The notes beneath the pieces are model-generated. The model saw only the letters and a list, made by a program, of their open reading frames with translations, was not told the DNA's origin and searched no databases. Source: Chaetoderma sp. LZ-2023a (lineage: Eukaryota; Mollusca; Caudofoveata; Chaetodermatida; Chaetodermatidae). Taken from it: a stretch of 64,000 nucleotides of DNA. Position 1 is the stretch's first letter, and each line of letters opens with the position of its first letter. Location of the stretch: NCBI GenBank assembly GCA_034401795.1, contig CM067371.1, positions 79,482,709 to 79,546,708 on the forward strand. Direction: 5' to 3'. The position numbers and the translations under genes are program-made. Shown here one piece after another: positions 20,891-32,550 of the stretch.

Positions 20891-23711
20891 CGACCATCGT
20901 CGCGAGCATTAAATACAATAGTCTCATCCCAAGAATTTGTGTCACCAGTATGCCTGTCCCTTGCAATTTCGTGATCTATGGACTTACAAGATTTGATTTT
21001 GGTGACCTAAAAATATAAGTCTATACAATGATTTTACCTAAACAATTATAAATATGCTAGATAAAATTAAGATAAGAGCATACGACATACGAGACATAGA
21101 AACAGGTAGATGAACTTTTAAACATGGGGCTCCCGGAGGTACCACACAGACTCGTAGGTCCACAGAGGTATCCTCGCAAGGGAGGCTTCCGTACACGAGA
21201 CTTAACTAATTAACTTTAAATAAGTTATTATACCTCTAAGCTGAAAGGAAGAAGGTTATCTCGGACGAAAAGTTATGTGCCTCATGCGGGCACTACTCCT
21301 AGTGCTAGTTTGGGTGAGGAGTATTATCCTCGCGTGGACCGTCGTCGCTGAATCCTTGCGAGAGGCAAATGCCTCGCGCGGGCCTCCATCTCGGGAAGGT
21401 GTCGCCACTGCTTAAAGCGGGAGAAGAGTAGTAGTCAAAAATGGGCCCACTCTAATATTTCAACCAAAAATGCTTGAGAAAGAAAATACCATACCTAGTG
21501 ATATTATGACTATAGGGTTGCGTGCTGTTTTACATGAAGACGGGACGGGTGATTCCCAATGGATTCCCTCGTCACTGTCCTATGTGGTTCTTAGTATGCT
21601 GAGTTAGTAGTTGCCGCTTTTATTTATGCGGGCCTTCTGCTTTGCTTAATTAGCTTTTAGTTGTTTTCAAAACAAGAACAATTTTTGGCAGCAACTGGCT
21701 GGTATCTACCTAACTATTAGATACGGCGGTCACTGAGAACAGATGCCCTCAGACATCCATACTGAAGACAGTGCTCATACATGTTACTTAGTAAGATCTC
21801 CGAACTGGATAAGAATCCGGACATCCTGCTCCGTAACCACATAAAACGTTACAAGACATAGGTTACTTTTCACGAAAGCATTATTAGACCATTGTTCTAT
21901 CGTTATGGTGGGTGTGAGAGAGACGAATACCCACCACAAATGTCCTTGCCGCAAGGGCGTGGCAGATCTAAATATCATGCCCAGACATTCTTATGGAATT
22001 TGATGGGGATACATATCTCGCGCGTCACCGGTCCTCTGGAACTAACCGTTTTACCTCTCGTTAGGTTTATATACAAGTTGCCCTGCTTTGCACTGCGGTG
22101 CGGGAGGTTTGTTCAGCTAATAAAATAATAATTAATATGTTTTCGCTGGGCTTTCCTACATAGGCAAAAGTGCTAACTACTAAGTATCCGAAGATACAAG
22201 GGAAATGTATGTGACACCACACCCTGGCCATCACCGCGCGGAAACGCCAATAGTTTCATAGAGTCGGATCAGCCCATGGTGCGGATAGGGACATTCAAAC
22301 AATTAAGAAGCCACAAGGCTGAGTGGAGCATGAAGAGAGATAAAATCTTAGCGTTATGAGTCTTACTGGAGTGCGGGACTAGATTACCGCACCACCGGAA
22401 GAGAAGCGTATATTACCGAGATGGTAATGAAGAAAGTGTCTCTAATCATTTTAAACCTATCCTACCGAGCTGAATAGAAAAGGTTTAGTCGGTAGCATGC
22501 CGGGCTAAACAGAGTTATAGCACAGACAGCAACCTCAGTGAAAATTGTTGTTGGCGGGAGAAGGTGCTGCATATATAAGTGTCGCTGTATAGTGTTTCCT
22601 TCGTGCACTACAGTCCTATATTTTCTGTAACTAAGCAAAACATATGGACTGATGGCCACTAGCCATATATATATATATATACATAATCTAACCAGAACAA
22701 TCAATACGGTATCAAATGATCAAAGTTATATATCTTAGTACAGGTTAACGAACCTACTATAGTGCGGTTAGCAACACACTGCAGAAAATGAGAATAACTA
22801 TAAACAAATACAGAAATTATAACTAGCGGTCCTAAGACCGTTACAGTACCTTTTAGTTATCGGGGCCGTTCTTATGGATACAATATAATTAACGAAATAC
22901 ATATAGAGAAATAATTAAAATGTGAAGTATAGTTACTTGAATACTCGGTAGTCATTCTTAAGCTAGGCTACCGTGTTACTGAAATTGATACGTCATTCCA
23001 TAGTTGACGTGCGTTGATGCATTCTCAGGAGCTGCAAAGTTCCCACAGGTTGGTTCCCGCAAGCTGTTTTCCGCAAACAAGATTTCCGCAAGAACACTCA
23101 TGGCAGGAGGACATCGCTCAGCACTGTAAGCCTAATAGGATGATAGTACTACTGTGGTGAAGAAAGTTCCCGTACACCGATTGCGCGGATGGAAGTTTTA
23201 AACAACCCGATCACAAGCGGGGGTTGTCAGAGGCAAACGAAGATACAAAACAAAGCTTCACGGTGCTGGGTACGTCAGCCAGCTCTGAAGACGCGCCGGG
23301 CAGAGTTTACTTGCTGCGGTCGAAAGTTAGAAGAACCTACACGATATTAGTGCGGTGACGGTTGAAATACCACTTTTAGGCATGGCTGGCAGATCCGGTG
23401 AGTCATCCATCAAAGAACATCCTGCCTCTACATCTGTAGAATCACATATTCAGGCCATAAAGGCCTCACCACAAATTTGTGTTCCGAAGTAGATATTGAT
23501 ATTCCTGAACAGTAATCAGAAAGTTCCAAATTACTCCCGTAAGTAGGGAGTTACAAAATTGATTTAGTGTGGTGGGTTGGGCAACTGCAAGCTACGGGAG
23601 AAAGACCTGACACATAGCGAAGTAATACGCGTATTGTCTGTTGTGCTGATAGTAGCTGGTACAGATCCAACCTGTTCGGCCCGTGGCCGAGGATGCTCTC
23701 GAATTCTGGAT

Positions 23712-23840
23712 CGCGTCTCCTTTTATACTCCTCTTGACGTCACAGGCGCAGGCTCCAACCAATCATCGTTCGAGCAACAGCCTATCAGCGCGTAGCTAAT
23801 AATAGCGCAGTCGAAAGTTCTAGACCATTCTAGAAGTTCT
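23712..23840 (-). promoter_or_regulatory. Compact promoter-like cluster (TATA, CRE, CCAAT, heat-shock-like)
   Basis: Read on the minus strand there is a heat-shock-factor-like cluster of TTCTAGAA words (23840-23817), an inverted CCAAT at 23763-23759, a perfect CRE TGACGTCA at 23742-23735 and TATAAAAGG at 23727-23719, with ordinary promoter spacing. Transcription would run left into the 3.55-kb insert. Motif-based only, with no evidence of a product. Confidence 0.4.
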
Positions 23841-24904
23841 GCGCCTACGTGGTTATGACGTCACGGCAATAGTTTGAAGATAATCAAGAAGGATTTTTCG
23901 TGGATAACTCAGCCATTTCTTAACCGATTTTGAAATGGTTTACAGATTTAAAAAGCCCGTCGAATTCTGGTCTTGATTAATCCTCCATCTCGGTACACTA
24001 AAAGCACCATTATATCTTGGTCGTAACTACGCACTCTATCAAAACAGCATCCTGGCGCGCGCATGCGCGTCATGCGTTTTAACTAACTTTGTCGTTTTCG
24101 CAACGCGATCTCTCCCATAGGCCTATATACGCTTATGGCTCTACCCAGGGTGGGTGGGGGCGTGTTCAGGAAACGAATCCAGGACGGGCGGCGCGTACCC
24201 AGCTTAGCTGGTACAGCCGGTATCCGACCGGTCGATCTGAACTACATATGCTATATTGCCCTAGGCCTGTTATGTAGAACATTAGTAATCTTGCTTTTGA
24301 TTAATAATAGAAGTATGACATCGCATATGACGGTGATCGAAAACCGAAAATAAATATACAGTGCAAATTGTCTTGGCCTATGTAAAGTAACGTAGGTATC
24401 ACCTATAATGGCCGTGGTTATCCAGTTTTAACAACAGAATCTCGCTCGCACAATTTTAAACATGGCAGGTCAGTTGTTGGCTAGTTGAATTTAACCTATT
24501 GATTGGAATATGGTGCTGTCTGTTGCAGCAATTCGTGCCAGTCCATGCAGATTCAAGGTATTTAACAGAATATTTCCTGCTCCGTAGGCGGTTCAATGCA
24601 TCTTTTCTGTCATATTTACAAAACAATTGTGACACCCTATAGTTGCGGCTTAGGAAGTATAGTCAGAAATGTGGAATGTTTGACAAACAGGGGGACTGGT
24701 AACTGACAGACAAGCAGAAGTATTTACCGACTTATACCAGGTATGAGTCGCGACCCACCCTAATATACACACAGGATAGCCATATACTTTAGAAATACCA
24801 CTTGCCTAAAGATTCCATGCACAGGTGCCACAACTATTTTATACATAACGCAAGATTGACTTTATAAAGCAGCTACATAACTTACTTTAATTGCACGATA
24901 TTAG

Positions 24905-25205
24905 CAAACCAATGGATGAATCCGATCCGTCACTCTAGCATATGACGCCAGAATCAATTACGTGACATGTAGGCTGATGCCAAAATCATAATTGATAGAT
25001 AAATCTCCGCCATGGAGGTGGATTAGTCCGTCAAGTGTGCAAGTTGTATGCCTTTGATGGATTAACTATTTAATAAACATTCTGCCACTGGCAGCAAAAG
25101 CACTAGGTCAAATTTGTTTTAAAATATTCAAAACCTTACTTGTACAGTTACTTCGAAACTGGGATTCTAAGAAGTCAGTGTTCAAAATACATAAATCGAT
25201 TACTA
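24905..25205 (+). mobile_element. FB foldback MITE at duplication site ii, copy A orientation
   Basis: It reads in the forward family direction: GGATGAATCC, CATATGACG, CAATTACGTGACATGTAGG, CAAGTGTGCAAGTTGTATG, core remnant CTGCCACTGGCAGCA, then CAAAATATTCAAAACC. Copy B holds the reverse orientation at the matching site (44997-45362). Confidence 0.75.
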
Positions 25206-26529
25206 GAGATGGGTCCCGCTATTGCTTGGCACACGCCTGTTCAGATCCGGCCTTTGTAGGTCATCAACAGGACAGCTATGCGAAGTTACTGCCATCTCAG
25301 AATAGCGTCACTCAGAATACAGTCAAACCTGTCTCAAGTGTCCACCTTATGGAGCGGGAATGTTACATGTTGTCTCTAAATACAGCACATTAAATATCAT
25401 AGAAAATATCATATATAGGTAGATGATCGTGGTCCTTTGTCAATTTGAAAAAAACCCCGCTTTACCCATATTGAATTCGCTACATCCATCTGTTCGCAAA
25501 CAGCATGTCGGTTGTCTCGTCCTAATTCGTTTGGTAGAATTCAACCAATATTGTTAACGGAGTTAGCACTATGAATTCTGATTTATATTAGGTTCTACAC
25601 GCAGTTGTGGGTGGATTTGCTGAGAGCATAGAGATTTGGGATTGTGCGCCATCGACTGCACCTATATTTACCGCCAAGTTCTGTTCAAATTATTCACCAG
25701 CCTCCCTTTAAGATTGCCTTGTAATTGATATTCTGAATCTGTAATGGTCTATGGAGTAAGGACTAAGGCGCAGCTATGCTTACTATTTAACACAAATGTC
25801 GTGTTTCGACGGCCGTCTAGTATGTTCGCGCGCGTGTATACATGTATGTCGATGTTATCTTGACCATGGTACCGGTAAAAATGTGGTCAACGTATTTCCA
25901 TCACGCAATACACTGCATCACTAGTCAAGAATTTGGCCAAATGACGTCCACATATCTACACAAATGACACATAAGGATAGAGAACGAGTGCCAAATGAGA
26001 GAACAAACTGTTATTAAGTACCCATTAAGGACACGTCTGTATACACCACTACGATTATTTATTCCGAATGCCCAGATGCACACTGGGTAAATAGGAGTTA
26101 TCTTGACTACCCATTCTAACTCTGGGGGTTAGATGTAAATTACTGCGCTACCAGCCAGTGGGAGATGGAATAATGCCAATTTTTTTGTGAAATGTGCTGC
26201 TGGAGGCTGGTTGTTGCCTTAGTTATCAAGAGCAACGCTGGTTATGCTCGTCACAGCTCACGTACTGTTCTATTGAAGTTACCCGTGTCTGTACATCTCT
26301 ACTACTAACAGAAAATAAAACGTCAGTCGAACCTCTGATTAACGGGCATTGTGGGGACAATTGAAAAGTTATCATTAAATGTCGGCCGTCAATCAATGTA
26401 ACTCATTTGCATTGATAAATATCATTTCGGACCAAATGATCATGGGCGAGTGTTCCTAATATTCAGACTTAACGTGCAGGCAATTATACGGTACAGCTCA
26501 GAAATAGTAAAAAATGTGTCCAAACCAAA

Positions 26530-26690
26530 CCAAAATAAAGCGTACTGTGGAAAATGTTGAACCTAATTGGATTGGAAAACATTGCTCCTAAGGCAGAACG
26601 GTGTTTACACCGTGTTTAACAATGTACTAACGAACATGGTTCTGGTTCTTTTTATGTGATAACATTTTTATGAGTTGTACTGTACGTGCG
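26530..26690 (+). repeat. Dispersed repeat D, copy 2
   Basis: AAAATAAAGCGTACTGTGGA, TTGAACCTAATTGGATTG and GAGTTGTACTGTACGT in order, matching 46645-46865 by duplication and 19055-19230 as a separate copy. Confidence 0.6.
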
Positions 26691-26984
26691 CCGTGTACCG
26701 TGTACCGTAGCTCATGAATATGGAATTTGTGACTGATCATGCCGGGTTCTGATTTGATCATCAATCATCATCTCATCAATGTTTCAAAATTACCAATACG
26801 GCCAACAGTCTTCCCAGGTGAATTTTGCATAGGCAATGGGATATTGAATGAGTACGCGTGCACGTAGCTGAACGTGGCACATAAACGTGTAACATTATTA
26901 TCCACATTTTTATTTTATTTCTCTGAATGTAAACATAGCATAGCATATACATTCAGCTCAGATCAAATAGTAACTTGGTGATAA

Positions 26985-27295
26985 ACAATGCATGGAAAAT
27001 GGCCATATAGGGAATTGTCAGGAACTGCGACTACACCTAGAGTTTTGATCAGATCATTACCAAACTTTATTTATTGATTATATCAGCTAGGCCGTTGGCT
27101 TTGCATAGCGGATACGACGAGTTTCTCAGCACGAATGAATGGAATTATCAAACACGATAGATATTTTCCTCACGGTCATCCGTGGCCAACACGCCAACAA
27201 AAATCACAAAACACGCGGGCTATCAGCTTAGCAAACAGTTTCTTGACTCTGATAGCTAAACTGATAGCTCTCGTGTGCGCCGCACAGATTTGATA
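26985..27295 (+). mobile_element. Second TIR element at duplication site iii, copy A orientation
   Basis: Its right end is GGGCTATCAGCTTAGCAAACAG followed by a second inverted piece, CTGATAGCTCTCGTGTGCGC. The interior (CTACACCTAGAGTTTTGATC to CGTGGCCAACACG) is the reverse complement of the interior at 49540-49760 in copy B, while the right flank is collinear. The left terminal repeat is no longer visible in A. Confidence 0.6.
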
Positions 27296-28007
27296 AAACA
27301 GGTTGGCGATGATGTACACACACTCCCGTGGTAATTTTTACCGACAATCCCTGACTTGACAGTAGTATGTCATCGGTACTTCGTTACAGTGTCACAGCAA
27401 TGAGCGGATCTCCATGAAATTGCGTTACCTGTTGTTCAGAGTAAAGATATTATGCCCATTTGGCGGTGTCATTTGTCGGTGACACAGTGTCTATGGCCAT
27501 ATGAGACCGTATTAATTCATGGATGAATGCTGAAAGTTTGAGAGCAATGCGATTGTCTCTTCTGGATATCGGCAGCCTATGACTTTATACACCAACTTAC
27601 TCCATTCAAAAATTAATATTCACATAATCAATACGTGCTGGATAAAATTGTGGCTTCTGTTATCACGCCTCTGCCCGCCGGATAAGCCTCAACAGCGTAC
27701 GGGAAATGCGACCGCCGCCAGCGATTGCCCAGTCCCAAGACGAAATGCAATTATTTCTGCCAAAATGATGGTTTTATGCACTATGTATATTGAAAATCTA
27801 ATTTATTACAGGAAAGCGATAAACTGCCTCAGATCAGTACATAACTAATTGTTTTCTAGAGTAAGAAACTGTATCAAAGGAAGCATCAATTAGAGTCCCA
27901 GCGAGACACGCGTGATACACGATGCATGAAGTTTATACATACATGGAAATATGGAATGTCACTAATACTGACAGATTGACATGGAATAAAGAATCTATTA
28001 CACGCTT

Positions 28008-28034
28008 GCGAAAAGATTGTGACAATCTTTTCGC
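28008..28034. repeat. 27-bp perfect palindrome
   Basis: GCGAAAAGATTGT and ACAATCTTTTCGC flank a single G. The matching site in copy B reads GCGAAACGATTGGCACAATG and lacks the right arm, so the palindrome is specific to A. Confidence 0.8.
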
Positions 28035-28161
28035 ATCATATATGGACATGGATATCTGAATGCATTAGATGGACGATGCATTAAGGGAGGTTGATGCGCA
28101 CATATTTACCAAATTCGACACATCAGATTTGGATTAACAAACCAGATATCCGTAACAGTAA

Positions 28162-28752
28162 GGCCCGCTTTCCATGTAAGCTTTTCTGCTAGCAGAAAAG
28201 TCGGTCTAGCGCATTTAGACAGAACCATGTCCATGGGGGCGTCTCCGTGCAGCATGTACAAGGGCGTGTTGCGCATGTTGAACTTGTGCGCATGCGTGTT
28301 GCCTTATAAGCAGGTTATTTTGCAATATTGACTTTGAATGCTATTCAAATATAATAACGATGCCATACAACAGACATTTTCTTTTGTATTTTTTGCGCAA
28401 GAGACACAGAACTCGCATTCGTATGATGCAGTTAATGCAGTTAACAAACCAAAGAAGAGAGCACAGATTTTGGGTGCAGATATTGTTCTACGAGATCGAT
28501 TAACTGCTCCTGTTTTTTGAAAGCTCAGTTTCAGAACCCGGCCTTTGTACTTTTGTGAGATGAAACGTGTAGTGTGTAGAAAAGCAAAAATTGATCAAAG
28601 ATATGCAGAACTAGAACATGAAATTCGCGTACCGACGCTAGGAAAACATCCGGTTTTGCTGGTAAAATCGCCCTCATGGAAAAATGACAAACCCGCGAGA
28701 AGAAAAGCGTGCGACAACACGCGAGCAGAACATCTCACATGGAAAGCGGGCC
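28162..28752. mobile_element. 591-bp Harbinger-type non-autonomous element, with empty site in copy B
   Basis: The 19-bp ends GGCCCGCTTTCCATGTAAG and CTCACATGGAAAGCGGGCC are inverse with one mismatch. The flanks read TAA and TGA, a decayed 3-bp TWA-type duplication. Copy B at 51192-51210 has the uninterrupted site AACAGTTACTACGCATC. Together these are strong evidence for insertion by a PIF/Harbinger transposase. Two small open frames inside (28338-28520 and 28545-28781) have no recognised domain. Confidence 0.85.
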
Positions 28753-28984
28753 TGACTATGCATCGCATGACCGCCAGATAAGTTCGAGTTGGTCAATTTA
28801 TTATATTTGGATGTACGTGCCCTGGCGCATCTACTTAATTCTCATCCACAGACTCACATTTTCCGTATGCTGGAGTCTATAAGCGTCTGACGTCTCGATG
28901 GGTGTGACCACCCGACTGGTTAAAACCCTTTTTGCCAATCATAGGCATCGACACAACATTCACTGAATGAATCCGTGCTGTCCC

Positions 28985-29140
28985 TCAGGTATATAACGTC
29001 ACAATCAATTACGACATATGCAGGATGACATCACAGCATATAGAGGTGTATCTAGCTCCACCATGATGATTGAAAAGTCCGTCGAATTGTATGTCTTTAC
29101 TATTAAATAAACATTGTGTTGAATATGTTTATGAAACTAT
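28985..29140 (+). mobile_element. FB foldback element, left part (A), matching 51455-51620 (B)
   Basis: TAACGTCACAATCAATTACG, GCAGGATGACATCAC, CGAATTGTATGTCTTTACTA, then TGTTGAATATGTTT. It has the same orientation in both duplication copies. Confidence 0.7.
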
Positions 29141-29189
29141 TTTGAATTGGGGAGGAGGGGCTGTCGTTGCCATTTGCAGGGCAAGAAAA

Positions 29190-29390
29190 TACGTTTTAAA
29201 ATGCCACTAGAATGACTAGTTCGTTATCGCAGCCAGTCATTCGAATAGTGAGCCTTAAAATAGCAGTCCTCTCTGGGTATGCAAATGGATATTCTTCAAG
29301 GTCACTGCGCAGTCATGCTGTATTTGGACCTCTGGACTAGTAACGGGTTACGGTGACACAGGCCGGGGTTAACGATAAGGTTATTAATCA
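29190..29390 (+). repeat. GAATGACT hairpin repeat, copy A
   Basis: GAATGACTAGTTCGTTATCG then CAGTCATTC, CAGTCCTCTCTGGGTATG and TCTTCAAGGTCACTGCGC. Homologous to 51645-51830 by duplication and to 8215-8460 as an independent copy. Confidence 0.7.
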
Positions 29391-29530
29391 TTTGGTATCT
29401 AAATATTTCAAGTGAAGGTAAAAGCATTGAAATATACTTGCAGTGGTAGGTTTACAGTGCATGATCAATAAGAACATGATCACACCCTGAAACTGAATTC
29501 CCAGAATCTCAGTTTCAAGTTAGCAATACA

Positions 29531-29765
<235 letters not shown>

Positions 29766-29939
29766 TTTAAATTGGGGTTTCAATTCTGTCTTTCAGGTTT
29801 AAATGGTTAATCGTACCATCAAAACAGCTTAGCGAGATTCATAAGAGAAACTATAAATATGTGTTCAATAATTTGCTTACAGAAGGTTCCAAAATAAATG
29901 TTCCTATTTTGGGCTCAGGTGGATAGACGTGTCTACGAT

Positions 29940-30092
29940 ATGATATTGTCTTAAAGGAATACTATTTTATAGACCCGCGATGTATATCTTCAGACAAACT
30001 CGCTTGTATAAAGAGAGACAATCTATTTTTCAGCGACAACGTGTTTACCATCTCTGAAATGGATGACTGCCACATCAATGATATCACGTGAA
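29940..30092 (+). CDS. Small open frame shared with copy B
   Basis: The frame reads EYYFIDPRC, SSDKLACIKR, NLFFSDNV, DDCHINDIT and a stop. Copy B at 53713-53925 keeps the same frame for its last 49 residues with about nine replacements. Most nucleotide differences are replacement changes and the flanks are equally similar, so conservation by descent is more likely than coding constraint. No family is recognised. Confidence 0.2.
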
Positions 30093-30207
30093 AGCAACTT
30101 GTCTCAATACATTTGACCACTTACTTCAATACTACATACGTGCACGTGACAAATTCAAATTGATGCACATTTTACCCGTTCTCGTTAGTGTACAATTATC
30201 CACAATG

Positions 30208-30545
30208 GATTAATCCTGTTTTAACAATGCTGCGCCAATTCCTAGCTAAGTTCATCCCATGCTATGTCCATGTTGGGAGCGATTGAAACCTGAACACCCA
30301 GAATCCCAATTTCCAGAAAACTATGCAACCGCGCCAGTCAAATTAGATTCAAAATATTCAACAGAATGGTTATTAAGTAGTAAAGACATACAATTCCCAC
30401 AACCTGGCGATAGATTAAGGGTTCATGACAGATTTTGATATGTCATTCATTAGTATTTTGATTGTGACGTCAGCCTACGTGTGACGTAATTTATTATGAC
30501 GTCATATACATGACTGATAGATTGGATTCCTATATTGCTCACTTC
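30208..30545 (-). mobile_element. FB foldback MITE at duplication site iv (A)
   Basis: It runs from CAATGGATTAATCCTGTTTT to GATTGGATTCCTATATTGC in reverse family orientation, the same as its partner at 54028-54375. TGACGTCA occurs at 30465-30472 and 30497-30504. The left half of the core hairpin is missing. Confidence 0.8.
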
Positions 30546-30632
30546 TATATTATCTGGCAGCCCATTCGAAAAATATTATGATACAAATCACGCGATTCTA
30601 TATGTCACTTGCTAATGACTCTACATGTTTGA

Positions 30633-30659
30633 CGTTCACTTAATGTAAGATTAAGTGAA
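30633..30659. repeat. Short hairpin private to copy A
   Basis: GTTCACTTAAT and ATTAAGTGAAC around GTAAG. Copy B at about 54463-54486 keeps only the left arm and a shortened inverse. Confidence 0.7.
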
Positions 30660-31139
30660 CGGAACCCTTGACAGGAACTTGCATAATTCTGTTCCACCGC
30701 CTCCAATTCATTTATCAAGCTACTATGACCCAATTTAATCTCCATTTCTCTAATTCCGGATATTGATTAGACGGAGTACTTATCGAGAACGCTGCTGGTT
30801 ACCATAGAATTCCCGGCCTCAGCTCCGCTAAATTAAAGTGCTTTGCTTTGGGGACAGCTCTTCCCACGCATGTACATGGATTTAGCTATGGACTGTGTCT
30901 GATGTAATAGCAAAGTTGACCTAGAACATGTTAGTGATATATATTTCAGTGAAACGTCGATGGACAAACGTGGATCATACGCGTACTCACAGTATTGCCA
31001 AGCACTATTTAGGTGTTGTTTCATTATTCATAAACGGTATAGCGTTTTCCCCGATAGTAATGCGGCAGTAATCCACAACAGCTATCCAGCGTCGCACTGA
31101 CCACTGCGTGTCCTAGCAATTTTTTTAATATTATTCTCA

Positions 31140-31775
31140 AACCTAAAGCGTTTCATTTAAGGTGACAGTCGTCCAATTAAACCTCACGGTTATGACATAT
31201 TTTGATACATTAAGCAGATTGTGGTATACATATATCCCGAGTTCTTGCACTAAGGAAGACTCGTCTTCAACGCCAGGATCAGTATCACCCATACAGTCAC
31301 AAAGGAGTACCAAAGTAATATCAGAGCATAGGAATGAGTGCAGAGTCAAATCCTACATGCAGACCAGAATCGCCGAGCTGCTGCTCATGAGGAGACATTC
31401 AACTAGGTGGTCTAGCTTCTCAGCGAACATGTCATTGAACAAAATAACACAATGCTGCTGACATCTCTGCAGCTCATCAACATGATACGTTTGAGGAAAG
31501 TGGTGACCTGAATACAGAATATCAAAGCAACTGGGCGCTGCACCGCCTGCAGGATCATGAAATTGGTGTGAATACCAGTTTCACAGAGGTAAGCCAATGT
31601 GGCAAGGGATGCATCCCCTTCAATCCCATTCATAATAAGAATATCACAGTTGCCGATGCATTCATGCTTGGTTCTACCGAGTATTGTGCCATGTGGCTCT
31701 TCATATACATTGACTAATCCATATAGCATATAAGGATTCAAAAGATCTGTCTCAGCCTCCAACAGCTCATGATAT
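31140..31775 (-). pseudogene. Unrecognised minus-strand protein remnant
   Basis: On the minus strand an open stretch from about 31774 reads VQYHELLEAETDLLNPYMLY and continues 116 residues to 31412 (including ILIMNGIEGDASLATLAYL). A frameshift then leads to KLDHLVECLLMSSSSAILVC, a TAG, and LHSFLCSDITLVLLCD on to NLLNVSKYVITVRFNW near 31143. The composition is protein-like, with alternating hydrophobic and acidic stretches, and there is an AG just upstream of 31774 that could be a splice acceptor. I do not recognise the family. The shift and stop suggest a dead exon or retrocopy. Copy B keeps a shorter homologous part at 55056-55260. Confidence 0.4.
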
Positions 31776-32379
31776 TGAACTCAAATCAGATAGGCAGATG
31801 CTGACTGGATAGGCGGATAAGCAGATGCTGAAATCTGTGTAAGTGTTTTGACTCTTGTCAAATCTGTTACACCTAATGTTGGTTGTGGAAGACTAGCTAA
31901 GGCTCGTTCCAACTGAGAGTTTACAAAAGTAATGTGATAAATTAGATATAAATATATAGACGGGGTGATAAGATATGTAGATTGTGAAACACCAATCCTT
32001 ATCTTCTGGGAATAGTTTCACAAATTACTACACTAAATCTGTGACCCTATAAAAAGCAGCAACAGCTGTGATAAATAACATAAACAGAACCACTGCCATC
32101 GCATACATGGAAGAGCACCCAAGCAACCGATGAAACGTGCAGTGCACAATCGATTGATATCAATTCTGAAGTTATATCACTTGTGTATTATATTATTGTT
32201 GTGCCAAGAAAATGTTCTACATTACTCAATACCTCGTGAGAAAACTATTTATGCTAACCTTTAGTGTAACTTTTGAAAGACGTGTAGAAGAAAGATATGT
32301 TGCTTATTTCCTGGAATTCTGCTCTCAGAGCGACGAATCGTGTAGAGGTAACAGTTTTTGCGTATTAAATGCAATATAC

Positions 32380-32550
32380 AAGATGTAACACACTTGCCTT
32401 GTAAGAGTAATAGGCAACAACCATACAGATGTATGCGTACTTGCTTAGTAAGTGCAATAGGCAAAAATCGTACAAATGGAGCCGTACTGGCTTAGTAAGT
32501 GCAATAGGAAAGAATCATGCAAATGTGGCGTTACTTGCATATTTAGTAAT
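32380..32550 (+). repeat. Minisatellite, unit about 49 bp, about 3.5 copies
   Basis: TACTTGCTTAGTAAGTGCAA, then TAGGCAAAAATCGTACAAAT, repeats with drift. Copy B has a single diverged unit at the matching site. Confidence 0.75.

Larger units (their letters stand above)
20694..24246. mobile_element. 3.55-kb insertion private to copy A
   Basis: Copy B is continuous across this point (about 44405-44412: TTCTTCATTATGCTATATTC), while copy A is interrupted between TTCTTCATCGTATATG and CATATGCTATATTG. A short ATATG/TATG word at both edges may be a target duplication. The insert is richer in GC and in short hairpins than its flanks, such as CTTGCCGCAAGG and GTGCGGGAC-N-ACCGCAC. It has no long open frame. 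Small frames include a 36-residue one at 23382-23492 with a good start context (GGCATGG) beginning MAGRSGESS. No LTR or TIR pair was found, so the class is unknown. Confidence 0.6.
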
